Shown: piece after piece, positions 36,406-47,441 of the stretch
Position numbering within the stretch: the stretch's first letter is position 1
Layout of the letters: the number at the start of each line of letters is the position of its first letter
Origin: Amphibalanus amphitrite
Lineage: Eukaryota; Arthropoda; Thecostraca; Balanomorpha; Balanidae
DNA length: 64,000 bases
Direction: 5' to 3'
NCBI RefSeq assembly: GCF_019059575.1
Contig: NW_024882716.1
Coordinates: 1-64,000, forward strand
Made by a program: the position numbers and the translations under genes
Notes under the pieces: generated by a model
Databases searched by the model: none
Told to the model about the DNA's origin: nothing
Seen by the model: only the letters and a program-made list of their open reading frames with translations

Positions 36406-37292
36406 CCCTCGCATGTGTAGGGGGGGGGGGGGGTCGGATGGACCCCCCCATGGTTTTTCGCGAATAACTCGCGTAAAAAGCGGCCGATCGCGACGAAACT
36501 TTCAGTACCCTCGCATTGATCAATTTTACACCTACCCTGAAAATTTCATGACCCTGACCCAAATGACCTTTGACCTGTGACCTCTTTTCCGAGACCATGT
36601 TTGGCCGGAATCGCGATTTCGCGTATGTCGGCTCGCACTAGCCGCGTGTTTGCAAGCTTTTCGTGGTTTCAAACGTTCAAACATGTGATTTGATGTTACT
36701 CCCGTGTGTGTCAAGGTCACCTGAAGGTCAGGTCAGGTCATTGACCTTTGGTGACCTCGGGTGACCTCGGGTCACTTTTTCGAGTTTTACATGTTTCTAG
36801 GCTAGTTTTTGGAGCTGAATTCGAATTTAGCAACCATTTGAACATTTACGAAGTAGTTTTGGTGACTTCGTAACATGTTACGAAGCTGTCAGAGGCGGTT
36901 GACACGTACTACGAATACCCGTCACGACGCCTACTGGTTGACCTGACCTGACCTGACCCGACCTGGTCTAAATGCTTCAAGACATCATCTGTGATCAAAA
37001 CTAACACGATATTCGTGATCAGCACCCCGAAAAACCCCTTAGCAGCCACACTTTACGACTTTCTAACAGGTCCCGATTTTCCCGACTTTGGGTCATTGAC
37101 CTGACCTGGAAGGTCAACCAATGACCTAGGACCTTAAAATTGGGTATCATCGGCTTCCTCTCGTCACGGGCAACACGCTCGTTTTTTCCGCGAAGCTCTA
37201 GCTCGATCAGGGGCCAAACGGCAAGGGGGGGGTCCAACAGACCCCCCCCCCCTACACATTAGAAGCTGGCAAACGCCGCACACATGCGAGGG
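36406..37292. mobile_element. piggyBac-like non-autonomous element, family B
   Basis: 887 bp flanked by TTAA at 36,402-36,405 and 37,293-37,296, with inverted ends CCCTCGCATGTGT. Poly-G/GGTCGGATGGACC/poly-C hairpin at the left (~36,420-36,448) and poly-G/TCCAACAGA/poly-C at the right (~37,226-37,253), where an ACACATT string echoes the terminal repeat. The interior is loaded with AGGTCA/TGACCT and GGTCACC (for example AAGGTCAGGTCAGGTCA near 36,723). Same architecture as family A but different ends. No transposase; non-autonomous. piggyBac is inferred from TTAA plus CCC. Confidence 0.82.
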
Positions 37293-37369
37293 TTAAAAAC
37301 AGCCAGATTGCCATCCAGATTGTCCTGCACCGGCGAGGGTGGCGACTTATCACCTTGCAATAAGACAGG

Positions 37370-37960
37370 GAGGAGCTACTCATCTCAGACCTCGCCAGGA
37401 ACGATCAATCGAAGTGAAGTCGACCACTTTCCATCCGTCTTTTAATGTAGTTGAGAAGGATTAAGTCTCTCACTCTTTCGGCCAGGAGACATTGAAATGC
37501 CTTAGATCAGCTTCCTCACCCGTTTAGCTAGGCGAGGTCGGACTCATTACTGGTCTTGACTCTGCCAAACAGATGTGATTCCTCCCCATCCCGTGGTAGA
37601 AGCCTTTATGACCAGACGAGGTCCACCGTCTTTTCCGTTTAGGCAACAGGAAAGTTCAGTCTCTAGTTCTTCACCATTCATGATCAGGAGAGATCAGCCT
37701 GCGTCATCACCCTCCCTGGCCAGATGAAGTCGAGCCTTTATCATGTCTTGACTGGGGAGTGTCACTTTTCGCGTCCTTCATGGACAGGAGAGGTCAGTCT
37801 AGTCACCCTTCCTTCCCAGGAAAGGTCGACCTCCTTACTTGCCTCGACTGTGGGAGAGAGGCCAGTGTTCCTCACCCTTTCTGCCCCGCGCGGAGAGTTC
37901 AGCCTGCCCAACCCGTCCAGGCCAGTTCAGCGGCCCGACCCGCCCCAGGCCAACCACGGC
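37370..37960. repeat. Highly diverged tandem array, ~33-36 bp units
   Basis: Recurring GACAGGAGAGGTCAG / CAGGAAAGGTCGAC / GGAGAGTTCAGCCTG followed by TC-rich CACCCTTCCTTCC-like strings at about 33-36 bp spacing. Units are too diverged to count reliably by eye (perhaps 15-17). Three short overlapping open frames through the right half are by-products. Confidence 0.5.
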
Positions 37961-40900
37961 GCCTGATTGTTGTTCCTTCGGCAGGCCTGTTATTAGCCCA
38001 GAAACACGCCAGTCCAGTATTAATAATGGGTGTTTAGAATCGTGTTTTGATGCTGTAAATACAATTTGAGTCGAATAAGACGTATAAAACAGAAGTTACA
38101 ACCGCCCGAGGTGTTCAGCCGTCATGTCCCGGCCCCGTCCCGCTCTTGTTAACTATGATTTAATTAAAAATAATAGCACGGTCAAGTGGGCCGTTTTGTA
38201 GCCGTGATTAGCGTGGCGTAGTTAGCGCGGCGGTCAGGAGCGCCGACCCCTGCGGCGCCCCGGTCCAGGAAAAAGCGCGTCTCGGCCGGCGCGGCGCGCC
38301 GCTGGACTTTTTACGGTCGTGTGTTCAGTGTTCAATCAGTGGGACGCACGTTTGTGTCGTTACACTAAGATGGTGTACCGACGCAAACACAGCAAATATG
38401 ACTTCACACGGGTCGGGTGGCTTCCCTGACTTCCTGACTAGACGTGGGAACTGCTAAGTCGACAGGATAGAGTATGCTCCTTCGGGTGCTGCTGCACTTG
38501 TGGCACGGAATCTACCATCTGAATGTGAGGAAATCACTAAACTGGCAGGTTTCCATGACAGCCAGGTGTATGTACCTAAACTGGTGCAGTGCTGGAATAA
38601 TCAGGAGCTGAAGCATTGGAACTGCCCTACCCACCTGCACCATCAGAAGCAGTGCCGAATGGGATGTGCCTTAAGCTCAAATGCGTGTCATTGTGTCATT
38701 CGTCCTGCAATTGTGACTGTAACAATGTAACCGTTTGCCAGCTGTGACTATGCCCACAGAAGCGATAAGTACCATCAGGCCTGTGTATCCAATGGATCTG
38801 GCTTCTCAGTTCTGAGCTCTTCTATTGATCAAAGGTAACTTCAGCTTCACTGTCCGCGCTGCCGAAGGCACGGCCGCTGGCGCTGGGACGGCGGACCCCG
38901 GGCGTCATGCTGCCAGCGATGGGCTGCTGGCGGCGGCGCCGTCGGCATTCCTACCTACCTACCCTGCCGCCGGCCCGCCTTCATAAGAGGCTAATACACC
39001 TTGTTTTCAGGGGTAATTAGCCAAGGGAATACCGGCCGCCGGCCGCGCCTGACAGTCGATAAAAACCACCCTCCAGTGCCGGCGCTGCCGCCTGCCCGCG
39101 CCTCCAATTTAAATACAAATCGGGCCGAACCACCGAAAACAATTACCCTCTGTGAGGAGGTGCGCCGGGCGCGAAGACGGGCGCGATGGGGCGGTGTGTC
39201 GATGCATACCGTCGGCCGCCGCCGCCGCCCTACCAGCCGTCGTTAGCGCCAGCAATGCCGACCGGTCGTGATTCATTATCAGTTATAGGGAGCCCATTAG
39301 GGGTGGCGGCCGCGGCGCCCCGCGCTGCCCGTGCCCTTTGTTTGCGGGCGCTTGTGGCCAGTGGACTAAGGTCTTTAGTCGTCCGTTCTCTATACATGTG
39401 AAAGTGCATTCTTTATTGACCAACAATGAGCCAAATCCTTAGAAGCAATGAATGACCAGGCCTAAATGCAGCTCTGATTTTATCCAATGATATCAGAGAT
39501 TGCGTATCATGTAAGTCAGTTGAATGCAGGTAGCGGGAGAGGTCAGCACACACGTCACCTTTGGGTGCTGGCGCAATGAGTAAATACATGCATGTATACC
39601 TCCTAAGTTCTATGGAGCAGCATTAAGCAATGTTTGGTGATGATGTTAGGAGATAGTGACATATATTTATTATTTATTTACTTATTTATTTATTTGTTTT
39701 ATTTGTTCGGACCTCTCTCCAACGGGTATGAACAACATCTAATCAAATTTTTACCGCGTGAAGTCCCATATTTAAAACTTTAAGGTGAGGTCCACATCAC
39801 TTGAATGGCACCATATAATCATGCTTGTAATTGTGTCGCAGACCAATGTTCGTTCGTAATATGCACGGCCTGGTGACTCAGATGACCGTGAAATCATAGG
39901 GAAATATAATAATTTATAGCCACACCGCACCGTTAATGCCATTTTATGCAAACTTTTATCATCATATCAGCGTGACAACTGGAATTAACGCCATATTTGA
40001 CTTATGCTGAGCAATTTCTTTTATTGCGCCATTTTATCCGCCCAATAAAAAAGGAATCCAAGTAGCGCCGTTTGGGGCACGATATCCCAGAAACTCAACA
40101 TATACATAGATCACTGTCGGCAGCCGGCTATCAGGCCAACAGGCGCAGAATTTATGCGTGGCTAACCACAGGTTATGATTGTGGAACGAGCGCTAATATC
40201 GGAAAAACACGGCATTAGCGGGCGGCGCGAGTGAGGTACGCAGCCCGTGTGAGCTGCCTAATTGGCCTAAAGCTGCCTAAACCGGCTCGTCGGCGACGAT
40301 GACACCCCACCGGCGGCGACGGCGGTGGCGACAGAAATCGACGCCGGGTGGCAGGCTGGCAGCTGCACGAGGGGCGCTACCGCCGCCACCAACACCACCA
40401 CCGCGCCGCAGCCGTCAAATTGGATAACCACCGGCTTCAGGCGAAATTAGGACCGGTTCACAGCTTGTGCTCAAATGCTACACTTCAACATCCTGTGTGG
40501 TAAGTGAGTGGACTCGGAAGTGACGTGGTTTTCCATATGATAAACTAGTACCACAGTGTATTTTATGACACGTAACCATCAATCTAAAACACTTCACATT
40601 TTCTTCTCTTCAGCTAACTCCGTCTGCTTCCAGAAAACTGTGATCACGCTTGCATACAACACTTCAGACTTCAAAGTCAAGGGAAGCATTGAAGACCTTT
40701 CCTACTAATTGAAAGCGTTGACCGAATGTGGCCCGGCTACACCACGCTGACCTCACTTCCTGGTGACCTGGAAACCTTGTCTTGATCACACCCTATCTGA
40801 CTTGACTGCCCTGTGACCCAGCCTTGGGTCGCCTCGCCTATATACCCTGGCCTCGCCCCTCTGAAGTTGAAGTCACGCATACGCCGTCAAGGTCGCCTCC

Positions 40901-43121
40901 CGTCCCATCGACCGCTACAGAAGCTATCACAACTGACATCGCCCAGCGTCAATCCCGTCCGGGGCTGCTCCCACCGTCAGGCCGGGCCGCTCTCGGGGCA
41001 GGAGGGAGGGGCTTTGTGTCCCCACCAGCCGGCGGACGGATCCTGCCATCTCTGAACGCTTTCCGACGCTTTCAGCCGCTCGATGCCGGCGACGATTATG
41101 TTTGCTTTTCACGCCCAACAAGCGGACAGGAGTGTTTTGATAGTGATAATCCCCTCAGTGAAAGAGATCCAATTTTCTGTCGGGGCGCGCGGCTGCCCCC
41201 CACGGCGGAGTCAGATTATCACGGCGAATTGTCACCGCCGCGCCACTTCCAGCGCGCCGGAAACGCCACAAAGCTGCGCCCGAATGATCAGTCTCAAATA
41301 TTGTGAGCGCGCATTGTGCCGGCGATATTGGAGGGCGGCGGAGGGCGGCTGAGGGCGGCGCAGGGCGGCTCAGATGCCGAGGAATGTGTCAGTCGCTCCG
41401 GTGACGGCGGCGGCGGCCGGGTGCCGGCGCCATCACCAGCGCGACACCGCACAAAAAGCCAGTCGGCCCAGCGGCGGCGGCACTCACCTCTCAGCCGCGT
41501 CACCTCCAGCCGCCCATGACAAATCGGCCGTCACAGTCCCCACACAGTCCTCACACAGTCCTCACACCGAGCAGACACTGTTTGCCACCTAACTGCTGCT
41601 GTAGAAGCACAGTTAACAACTATTTGGGTAACAAGTTGGGAACGTGATGGCTCCCCCTTCAAGGGAAAGCAAAGCGCTGTTGGTGAAGCAAAGGCCAATC
41701 GCATCAACATTTTTAACATATTCGAAATTCCAAATGCCGTTGTTTGCTTACTACTCATTTCCAGATGGCACCATTCAGTGTTGTTTCATCTGTTTTGCCG
41801 TCCACATGATGATGCTGAATTGTAGTGTCTGACTTGTTTACCGTCAGAGTTGTGTGCTAAAAAATTGGGTCGAACTTGAATAATGACAGAAATGTACGAA
41901 CTTTTCAGCTTGAATGAAGTTTGAAAAAGTTGACGCAGGGTCTCCAGACAGTTACATACGTTTTTTCTACTTTTGATGTGCTCCATCAATATTGGAAGTG
42001 CAACTCTTTCAACTTGCAATCCAACTTCGATGCAGTTCCATACATTAAACTTAAAGGAAGATTAAGGAACCGTTCTCGACTTTTAAAAGTTCTCCAGACA
42101 TGCCACTTTGAGTCATTCCATGCTATTACCGAAAAGACACGCCACAAAACTCCTGGCCACGCTCAACTTAACTCGGTAAAGTTCATTTCTGAGCAGCAGA
42201 GCCTCCGAAAACGCCATTCTGACTGACTCAAGTTGGCGGCGCTGCCTCTGTCGACCGTCATCAAAAGGCCGTCACTGTCCGAGCCAGTCGTCCGGGCCAG
42301 AAGTTACTGGGCGGCGACCGGCGAGGCTGCCGTGCCGGCGGCCGTCGGGGCGGGAACGAGCGTCGGGCGCACCCCGCCGGCCGGCCAACTTCAGGCATCA
42401 GCTCCACTTCCTCCGGTAGAATACTGGCGATATGGGCCATTTCCGGCCTAAATCTGCGGCGCGCGGCGCTGCTTCCTGTCGGCGCCGGCCCCATAGCGGC
42501 CCGTATTAGCCGGCCATAGGGAGCCGAGTCGCGGGTAATTGGTCGGAACGCCGCCGCCGACCGGGCGACATCTCGGGGCGGCGCGCGCAAACTGCCGCGC
42601 GTCGGCGCCGCTGGTCCGTCGATCGCGACGGCCGTCGGTCGGTGGCAGCTGAGCCGGCCGCCGCCCGGCGCGGGGTGGTGTTTGGGAGCGCATTTCACAT
42701 GAACGCACCGGCCCATCCGCCAGCAGGATTTACTCGCTATGAATATACTTATGGCCGGAAAAGTCAACGGGCCCCGAAAATATGGCTCACCAGGGGTGGC
42801 CGGGGGACAAATACAGCGCTATAGGGTCGGCAGAGGGGAGGAGCCCCCAGCTGCCGCTGCGTCGGAACAGAACAATGCCGATCCCTGCTGGCGACGAAAA
42901 ACGAGCCTACACGCGCCGCTGTGTCATTACCAATTCCAAAAAGTCAATTAGCCGGGACAATGGCTGTTATGAGGATCACAGTATCGACAGCGGCTGCACA
43001 CAGGCTAAACCGATGGCGGGGCCTGTACCGATGGCGGGGCTGTGCGGACTGAACTGATGGCACGGCTGCACAGGATGAACTTTTGCTGGCACTATCTGGT
43101 TAAAAGCGGCGGTGCAGCTAC
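37961..43121. other. Unique intergenic DNA, no gene seen
   Basis: 38,140-38,240 and 39,000-39,330 are CpG-rich patches with ATTTAATTAAAAATAATAG, GTGATTAGCGTGG and GGTAATTAGCC motifs, possible regulatory DNA. (TTTA)n-like DNA occurs at 39,663-39,706. 40,810-41,590 and 42,230-42,780 are CpG-rich with frames up to 168 codons that are Ala/Arg-rich and domainless. A near-duplicate ACCGATGGCGGGGC lies at 43,011 and 43,028. No RNA gene seen. Confidence 0.4.
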
Positions 43122-43345
43122 GGAATGAAATAGTTTTGAGAAGTAACCGTATGCACACTATCTTTAAAAGTCTAAATTGGGCCTAAAATGAATGAATTTA
43201 TTTCGGAAACGTTCCTTCTTCAGTTATTACATATAAGAACTGAAGAAGGAACGTTTCCGAAATATACTCATTCATATAAGGCCAAGTTTAGACTTTTAAA
43301 GATAGTGAGCATACGGTTATTTCCCAAAACCTTCCATTCAATCAT
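43122..43345. repeat. Long foldback (inverted repeat with 12-nt loop)
   Basis: Two arms of about 105 bp pair almost perfectly around a 12-base loop (43,226-43,237). The inner stem GTTCCTTCTTCAGTT is mirrored by AACTGAAGAAGGAAC. Outward, GGAAACG/CGTTTCC, AAAAGTCTAAA/TTTAGACTTTT and TAACCGTATGC/GCATACGGTTA pair with scattered mismatches and fading similarity near the outer ends. No target duplication found. It could be a foldback/MITE, an inverted duplication, or, if transcribed, a long hairpin RNA precursor. Confidence 0.9.
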
Positions 43346-43854
43346 GCTGCTCATTTTAGTACTTCGCCGTCTTATGACAGAATGAAATAATTCGACTTTG
43401 TACCGAGTTGGTAGATATGCACGGATTAGACCTTGGAGCAGGCACAGCTGGTTCAGCTGAAATCAGTATAAATAAGATAAAATGACGAAAGCAGCGTGCT
43501 TGGTAAGAATAGTGATATCAACAATGTAGTTCTCGGGAAAACGAGGACAGAACGTCAACTTTTGGATCGCAGCCAGACCAACACGGGTAGCAATTTTCGT
43601 TTGAAATACGTTACCGGGGCCCAAAACACGTGCCAGTGAGCTTTGTGCCCTATGCTTACTTGTTCGTGAATGCGTGCTTAGTTTCCTCGTCTATTGAGTT
43701 TGCTTATGCTCTATTCCTGCACTGAAAACGCAGATTTGCGTGGAATGCACTTAGCTTTGCCTGAGTGAGGTAGACCTCTGTCAGCGTTTCCGTTATTTGC
43801 CTATCGGCTATATTTCTCTTCTTTTTAGCGCCAGAAAGTAAACAAGTAAAATAA
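43346..43854. other. Intergenic stretch, nothing recognised
   Basis: AT-leaning unique DNA between the foldback and the TTAA-type element. No gene, RNA gene or repeat supported. Confidence 0.4.
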
Positions 43855-44736
43855 TTACTATTAGTGGCAGGGGGGGTTGTTTTTATCCACCCCTCAGGTG
43901 TTTCGGGAATATCTCCGAAACCGCTGAAGCTACGATGCTGAAATTTTCTGACTTTTCCTAAAACTAAATTGGGCACATTCCCTGAAAATTTCAAGTTCAT
44001 AACTTTACCAGGGGCGGCTCCAGAGCACTGGGAATTGGGGGGTCCTACTCGTGAAGCGAGTCATTTGGGCGAAGATCACGATGCTGCACCAGTTTTACGA
44101 ACAGTGAATGAAAGGTATCATGTGATAACATATACAGTTATTGTGCATCCTCTTTTGACACGTTTTTGCTATAATAGGCGGATCCAGGCGTCCAAAAAGG
44201 GGGGTTATGTTTTACCTCCCAACATAGGTGCCCTGACACCGCCTATGCATGACCAATACAATTTTAGTCGTTCTCTCATAAGAAAATTGTGACATAACAA
44301 GACCATTACCACCCTTTTTAGAAACAGTACCAACAAAAACCTTATTTACTATACTTTTTGTGTACCCCCAATCTCAATGATCTGTATCCGCCTATGATTT
44401 TTGAAAATGCATATTTTTAGGATCCATGTGAATCCCTGGTTCATTCTCTATCGATCGGCAAAAGTTGCGTTAAGATTGGTTCAGAAACCTGGCCGTGATA
44501 AACAGTCTAAAATGTATCTGCAATTTGCCTGTTTTTACCCCCCTCTACCCCCCTATTGACATTTTTTAATTTTTATTTTTTAGAAATGTAGATCACGTTT
44601 AGCGAAATCGAATGCCGTTTGAATTTTGAAAATCGGCCCGCTAGATCTCGAGATATCAAGGGGGGGGTCGTAAACAGCCCCCCCCCCCTGCCACTAATAG
44701 GGGTAGCCACTAGCCAGGAGCCTGCCACTAATAGGG
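43855..44736. mobile_element. TTAA-type non-autonomous element, family C (decayed left end)
   Basis: The right end CCACTAATAGGG abuts TTAA at 44,737-44,740; the left end CTATTAGTGGCAGGGGGG is its mirror but the TTAACCC junction is eroded to ATAATTAC. G/C hairpins lie near both ends (poly-G/TCGTAAACAG/poly-C at ~44,660-44,693). The right end holds the terminal motif twice (GCCACTAATAGGGGTAGCC and GCCACTAATAGGG). Architecture as in families A and B, but without dense AGGTCA. Contains hAT-like ends at about 44,011 and 44,174-44,396, so it appears to have been invaded by another element. Confidence 0.65.
44174..44396. mobile_element. Possible hAT-type MITE nested in TTAA element
   Basis: ATAGGCGGATCCAG at 44,174 is mirrored by CTGTATCCGCCTATG ending at 44,396, resembling the GGCGGATCCAG ends of the hAT-type elements at 57.7 and 60.6 kb. 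No 8-bp duplication is detectable. A further CAGGGGCGGCTCCAG string lies at 44,011 without a clear partner, so boundaries are uncertain. Confidence 0.45.
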
Positions 44737-44740
44737 TTAA

Positions 44741-45878
44741 GGAAGGAAAGGAAGAAAAAATATTTTATTCAAATGAAAAAAAGAAATTATTCACTTCATA
44801 AAATCGTCTTTATCGAGTTGCCATAAGTAGCCAACTGTCACAGCTCTTGGATCACGTCGTTATCTCGCTCTCTCACGTCCAATATCATTGACGGCATTAG
44901 CCCAGCTATCACGCTTTATAGCTAACCTCCTAACTAAGGCCAAGTGGCTCTCTGCAGCAGCAAGAATAACATAGTTTCCCGGTCGTGCGACCGGCTGGTG
45001 AACGCCGCTGTTTTTCTTCGCTCCGGCTCTGCTTGCGTTTCATTACCATTTGGCGCGCCTATGAGCTGAGCACACACTGTTCGCCAGCTCATCTGTTCGG
45101 TATTTAATTGATGACGGGCCGGCTGTTGCCAATTTGGACTGAATCGAGTGTAAGCCAATGGTCGGGTGGTCTGCGTCATTACCCAATGGCGTCCCGGCAT
45201 CCGACCCCGCCGCCAATCGCCGTGCCCGAATTAAAAGCCTTTATTATGGTAACGCGGCGGGCCGGGGCGCGTCGGGCGCGGCTCACCGACGCGCAGCGGC
45301 CGAGGAGGGGACGCATAATGGCCCCGCTGCACCGACATGATACAGATATAGGGGGCCCGTCCGGTGCCGGCCGGTAGGAGATGACGAACGGCTGGATACG
45401 ACCGGGCCGGACCGCCGCCGGCCGCAGGGCACCGGCGCTACTGCAAGCATACACACCACTGGCCACGCACAGCGAGAGAGCGGCCTCGATGGACAGCGGA
45501 TCCACCCAATGGCCCCAGATAATGGACCCCAGAGAGATGGAATTACCGAACGGCGCTCGGACGGCGCCAGTGACACCAAACGCCAAATGCGGATATTGTA
45601 GGAGGTTTGGCTAATTGGAAATTGATTTCAGGGAAATTGATTTGGAATTGCGTCGTCAATTTTATTTGGAAGTCAGTTAAACGCCAGCGCCCCATTGTGT
45701 AGGTACTTGAGCACGGAATCGGGCGCTGGAAAAGCATCAAATGCCATTTTTGAATGAAACCATGAGAAATGTGTGCATTTATTATTTGTCTATATCGCCA
45801 AGCCAATTTTATATATAAACAAATATATTACTGCATTGCATAGAAGCAAAAAAAAAAAAGAGTAAAGGCCGATGATAT
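44741..45878. other. Intergenic stretch, no gene seen
   Basis: Begins with A/G-rich GGAAGGAAAGGAAG. 45,040-45,600 is CpG-rich with Ala/Arg-rich chance frames on both strands. A poly-A run of 12 lies near 45,849. Confidence 0.4.
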
Positions 45879-45880
45879 TA

Positions 45881-46165
45881 GCCGTTTTCACGACGGCCAT
45901 CTGGTACACATTTGGTGCAAATTTGGTGCAGATTAGGTGCAGATTTGGTCAAATTAGGTTCAGTGTATCTCTTAGTAGCTATTAGCTTGGGTTGCGCTCA
46001 TTGCTTATATGCCTGCTTTATCATGCTTTATCATATTATCAGAGAGTATCATCGATTAAAACACTGAAATAAATTCATAAAATGAAAATATTTGCTGTAA
46101 AAGACATTAGGTGTAGATTTGGTCAAATTGGGTTCATTCACCGGATAGCCCGTCGTGAAAACGGC
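45881..46165. mobile_element. TA-flanked MITE (Tc1/mariner-type candidate)
   Basis: 285 bp with inverted ends GCCGTTTTCACGACGG (45,881) and CCGTCGTGAAAACGGC (to 46,165), extended inward by ATCTGGT / ACCGGAT, and flanked by TA on both sides. Inside, TTTGGTGCAGATTAGGTGCA units repeat, and a 30-bp block with GATTTGGTCAAATT occurs twice in direct orientation (about 45,932 and 46,108). TA duplication suggests Tc1/mariner by inference. A related end (GCCATTTTCACAACGGGTT) lies at 55,430 without a clear partner. Confidence 0.7.
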
Positions 46166-46167
46166 TA

Positions 46168-47315
46168 TTTTATTCAATTACATATTTCTAGGCATTTAAC
46201 AAGTTTAAATGTGGATGCATTTAAAGAACATAAGCATAACCAAAGCGTTCCTAATGGATGCCCGTGTGTCTGCCCACAAAAACACAATTTCGTTTTTCAT
46301 TATAGCCAGGAATGCGTACCTATATCTGGGACCGCTTTGTGCCGATTATCAGCTACGCCGCATGTATGAAGTGATATCCATAACTCCTTCGCTTCGATCA
46401 TTGCAATTAATATGAATGTCAGGTGCGCTTTGAAGAGTTATTGCAGACAAGATGAAAACACCGCCGACTTGAGGTCGCGCATCAGTGGGTAAGTGACAGC
46501 CAAGTAGCGGCGCGCATTTAGCAAGCGCTGATCTGAGCTTGACAATCAGCCGCATATTAGCCGCGGCTCTGATACGACCGCTATCTGATGCCAGCCGATG
46601 ACGTGCAAAACGAGTTGTGTACAAATTAGCCCATTGGCACTTGCGGATAAATTTGGTGACATCGCTCATCACAGTAATTGATGGCATTACGAGGCAGGTG
46701 TTGCAAGATCCAGCCATTTATCTACCCGGTGGCGATAGCAGTGACATTTTTACGAGCTACCGATACAGTGGCAGCGCGGATCGTCCAATTAAGACATGTT
46801 GATGCTTCCGAAGGCAGTGGCTGCGGCGGGCAGATTGCGCGGTGCTGATGTAGATATAGACCCGACCCGGGGCCGATGGGGACGCGCTGCTGAGGGCGCT
46901 GGGTAGGGCTGCGATCGGTGGTCTGCCGTACCGGTCGGCGGTACCTACCGCTCCGGCCGTGAGTCACGGTCCGGGGAACGGAGAGCTGTCAGTCATCGCG
47001 TGACTGATCAGTGACCGGGGTTGATAGAGCCCCTGCACTTACAGGGCTGCAGCGCACCATACACTGTAGCACACAGACGCTGATAGGACGGACAGGAGGC
47101 GGCATAAGGTAAAAAGGATTGGGCCGAAAAACGGCCGAATGTGCATAGCGTAAAACGGATGTTTTTTCCAAGTTGATAAACTATACATAGTGGAGTGCTT
47201 TATTGTCATCAAAAACTACGCCATATCCTTGTTCTATAATAAGATTACTTGTCGCTTTTTTCGACGATATTGCTGAACATTTGTTCTGGATTTTCTTAGT
47301 TCGACCTGCCGCAAA
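46168..47315. other. Intergenic stretch, no gene seen
   Basis: Unique DNA of mixed composition. The open frames of up to 122 codons (46,349-46,717, minus) have no recognisable domains. Confidence 0.4.
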
Positions 47316-47441
47316 TCAGTCCGCTTCTGCCGGTCCTCAGTCCGTTCATACCGGTCCTCAGTCCACCTCTGTCGTGTGTCAGTCTACTTCTACCCGACCT
47401 CAGTATACTCCTATTAGCGTTCAGTCCAGTGCCACCAGTCC
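47316..47441 (+). repeat. 21-bp minisatellite (heptapeptide-like)
   Basis: Six 21-bp units each starting CAGT, such as CAGTCCGCTTCTGCCGGTCC. In the frame 47,203-47,487 they read as QSASAGP, QSVHTGP, QSTSVVC, QSTSTRP, QYTPISV, QSSATSP. The frame is 94 codons, starts with a plausible ATG and ends 46 bp after the array; it lacks a signal peptide or known domain. Could be a repeat-bearing exon but more likely a minisatellite with a fortuitous frame. Confidence 0.7.

Noticed and set aside
42261..42767. 168-codon minus-strand frame
   Set aside because: Ala/Arg/Pro-rich product of CpG-rich DNA, with another minus frame overlapping it; no domain.
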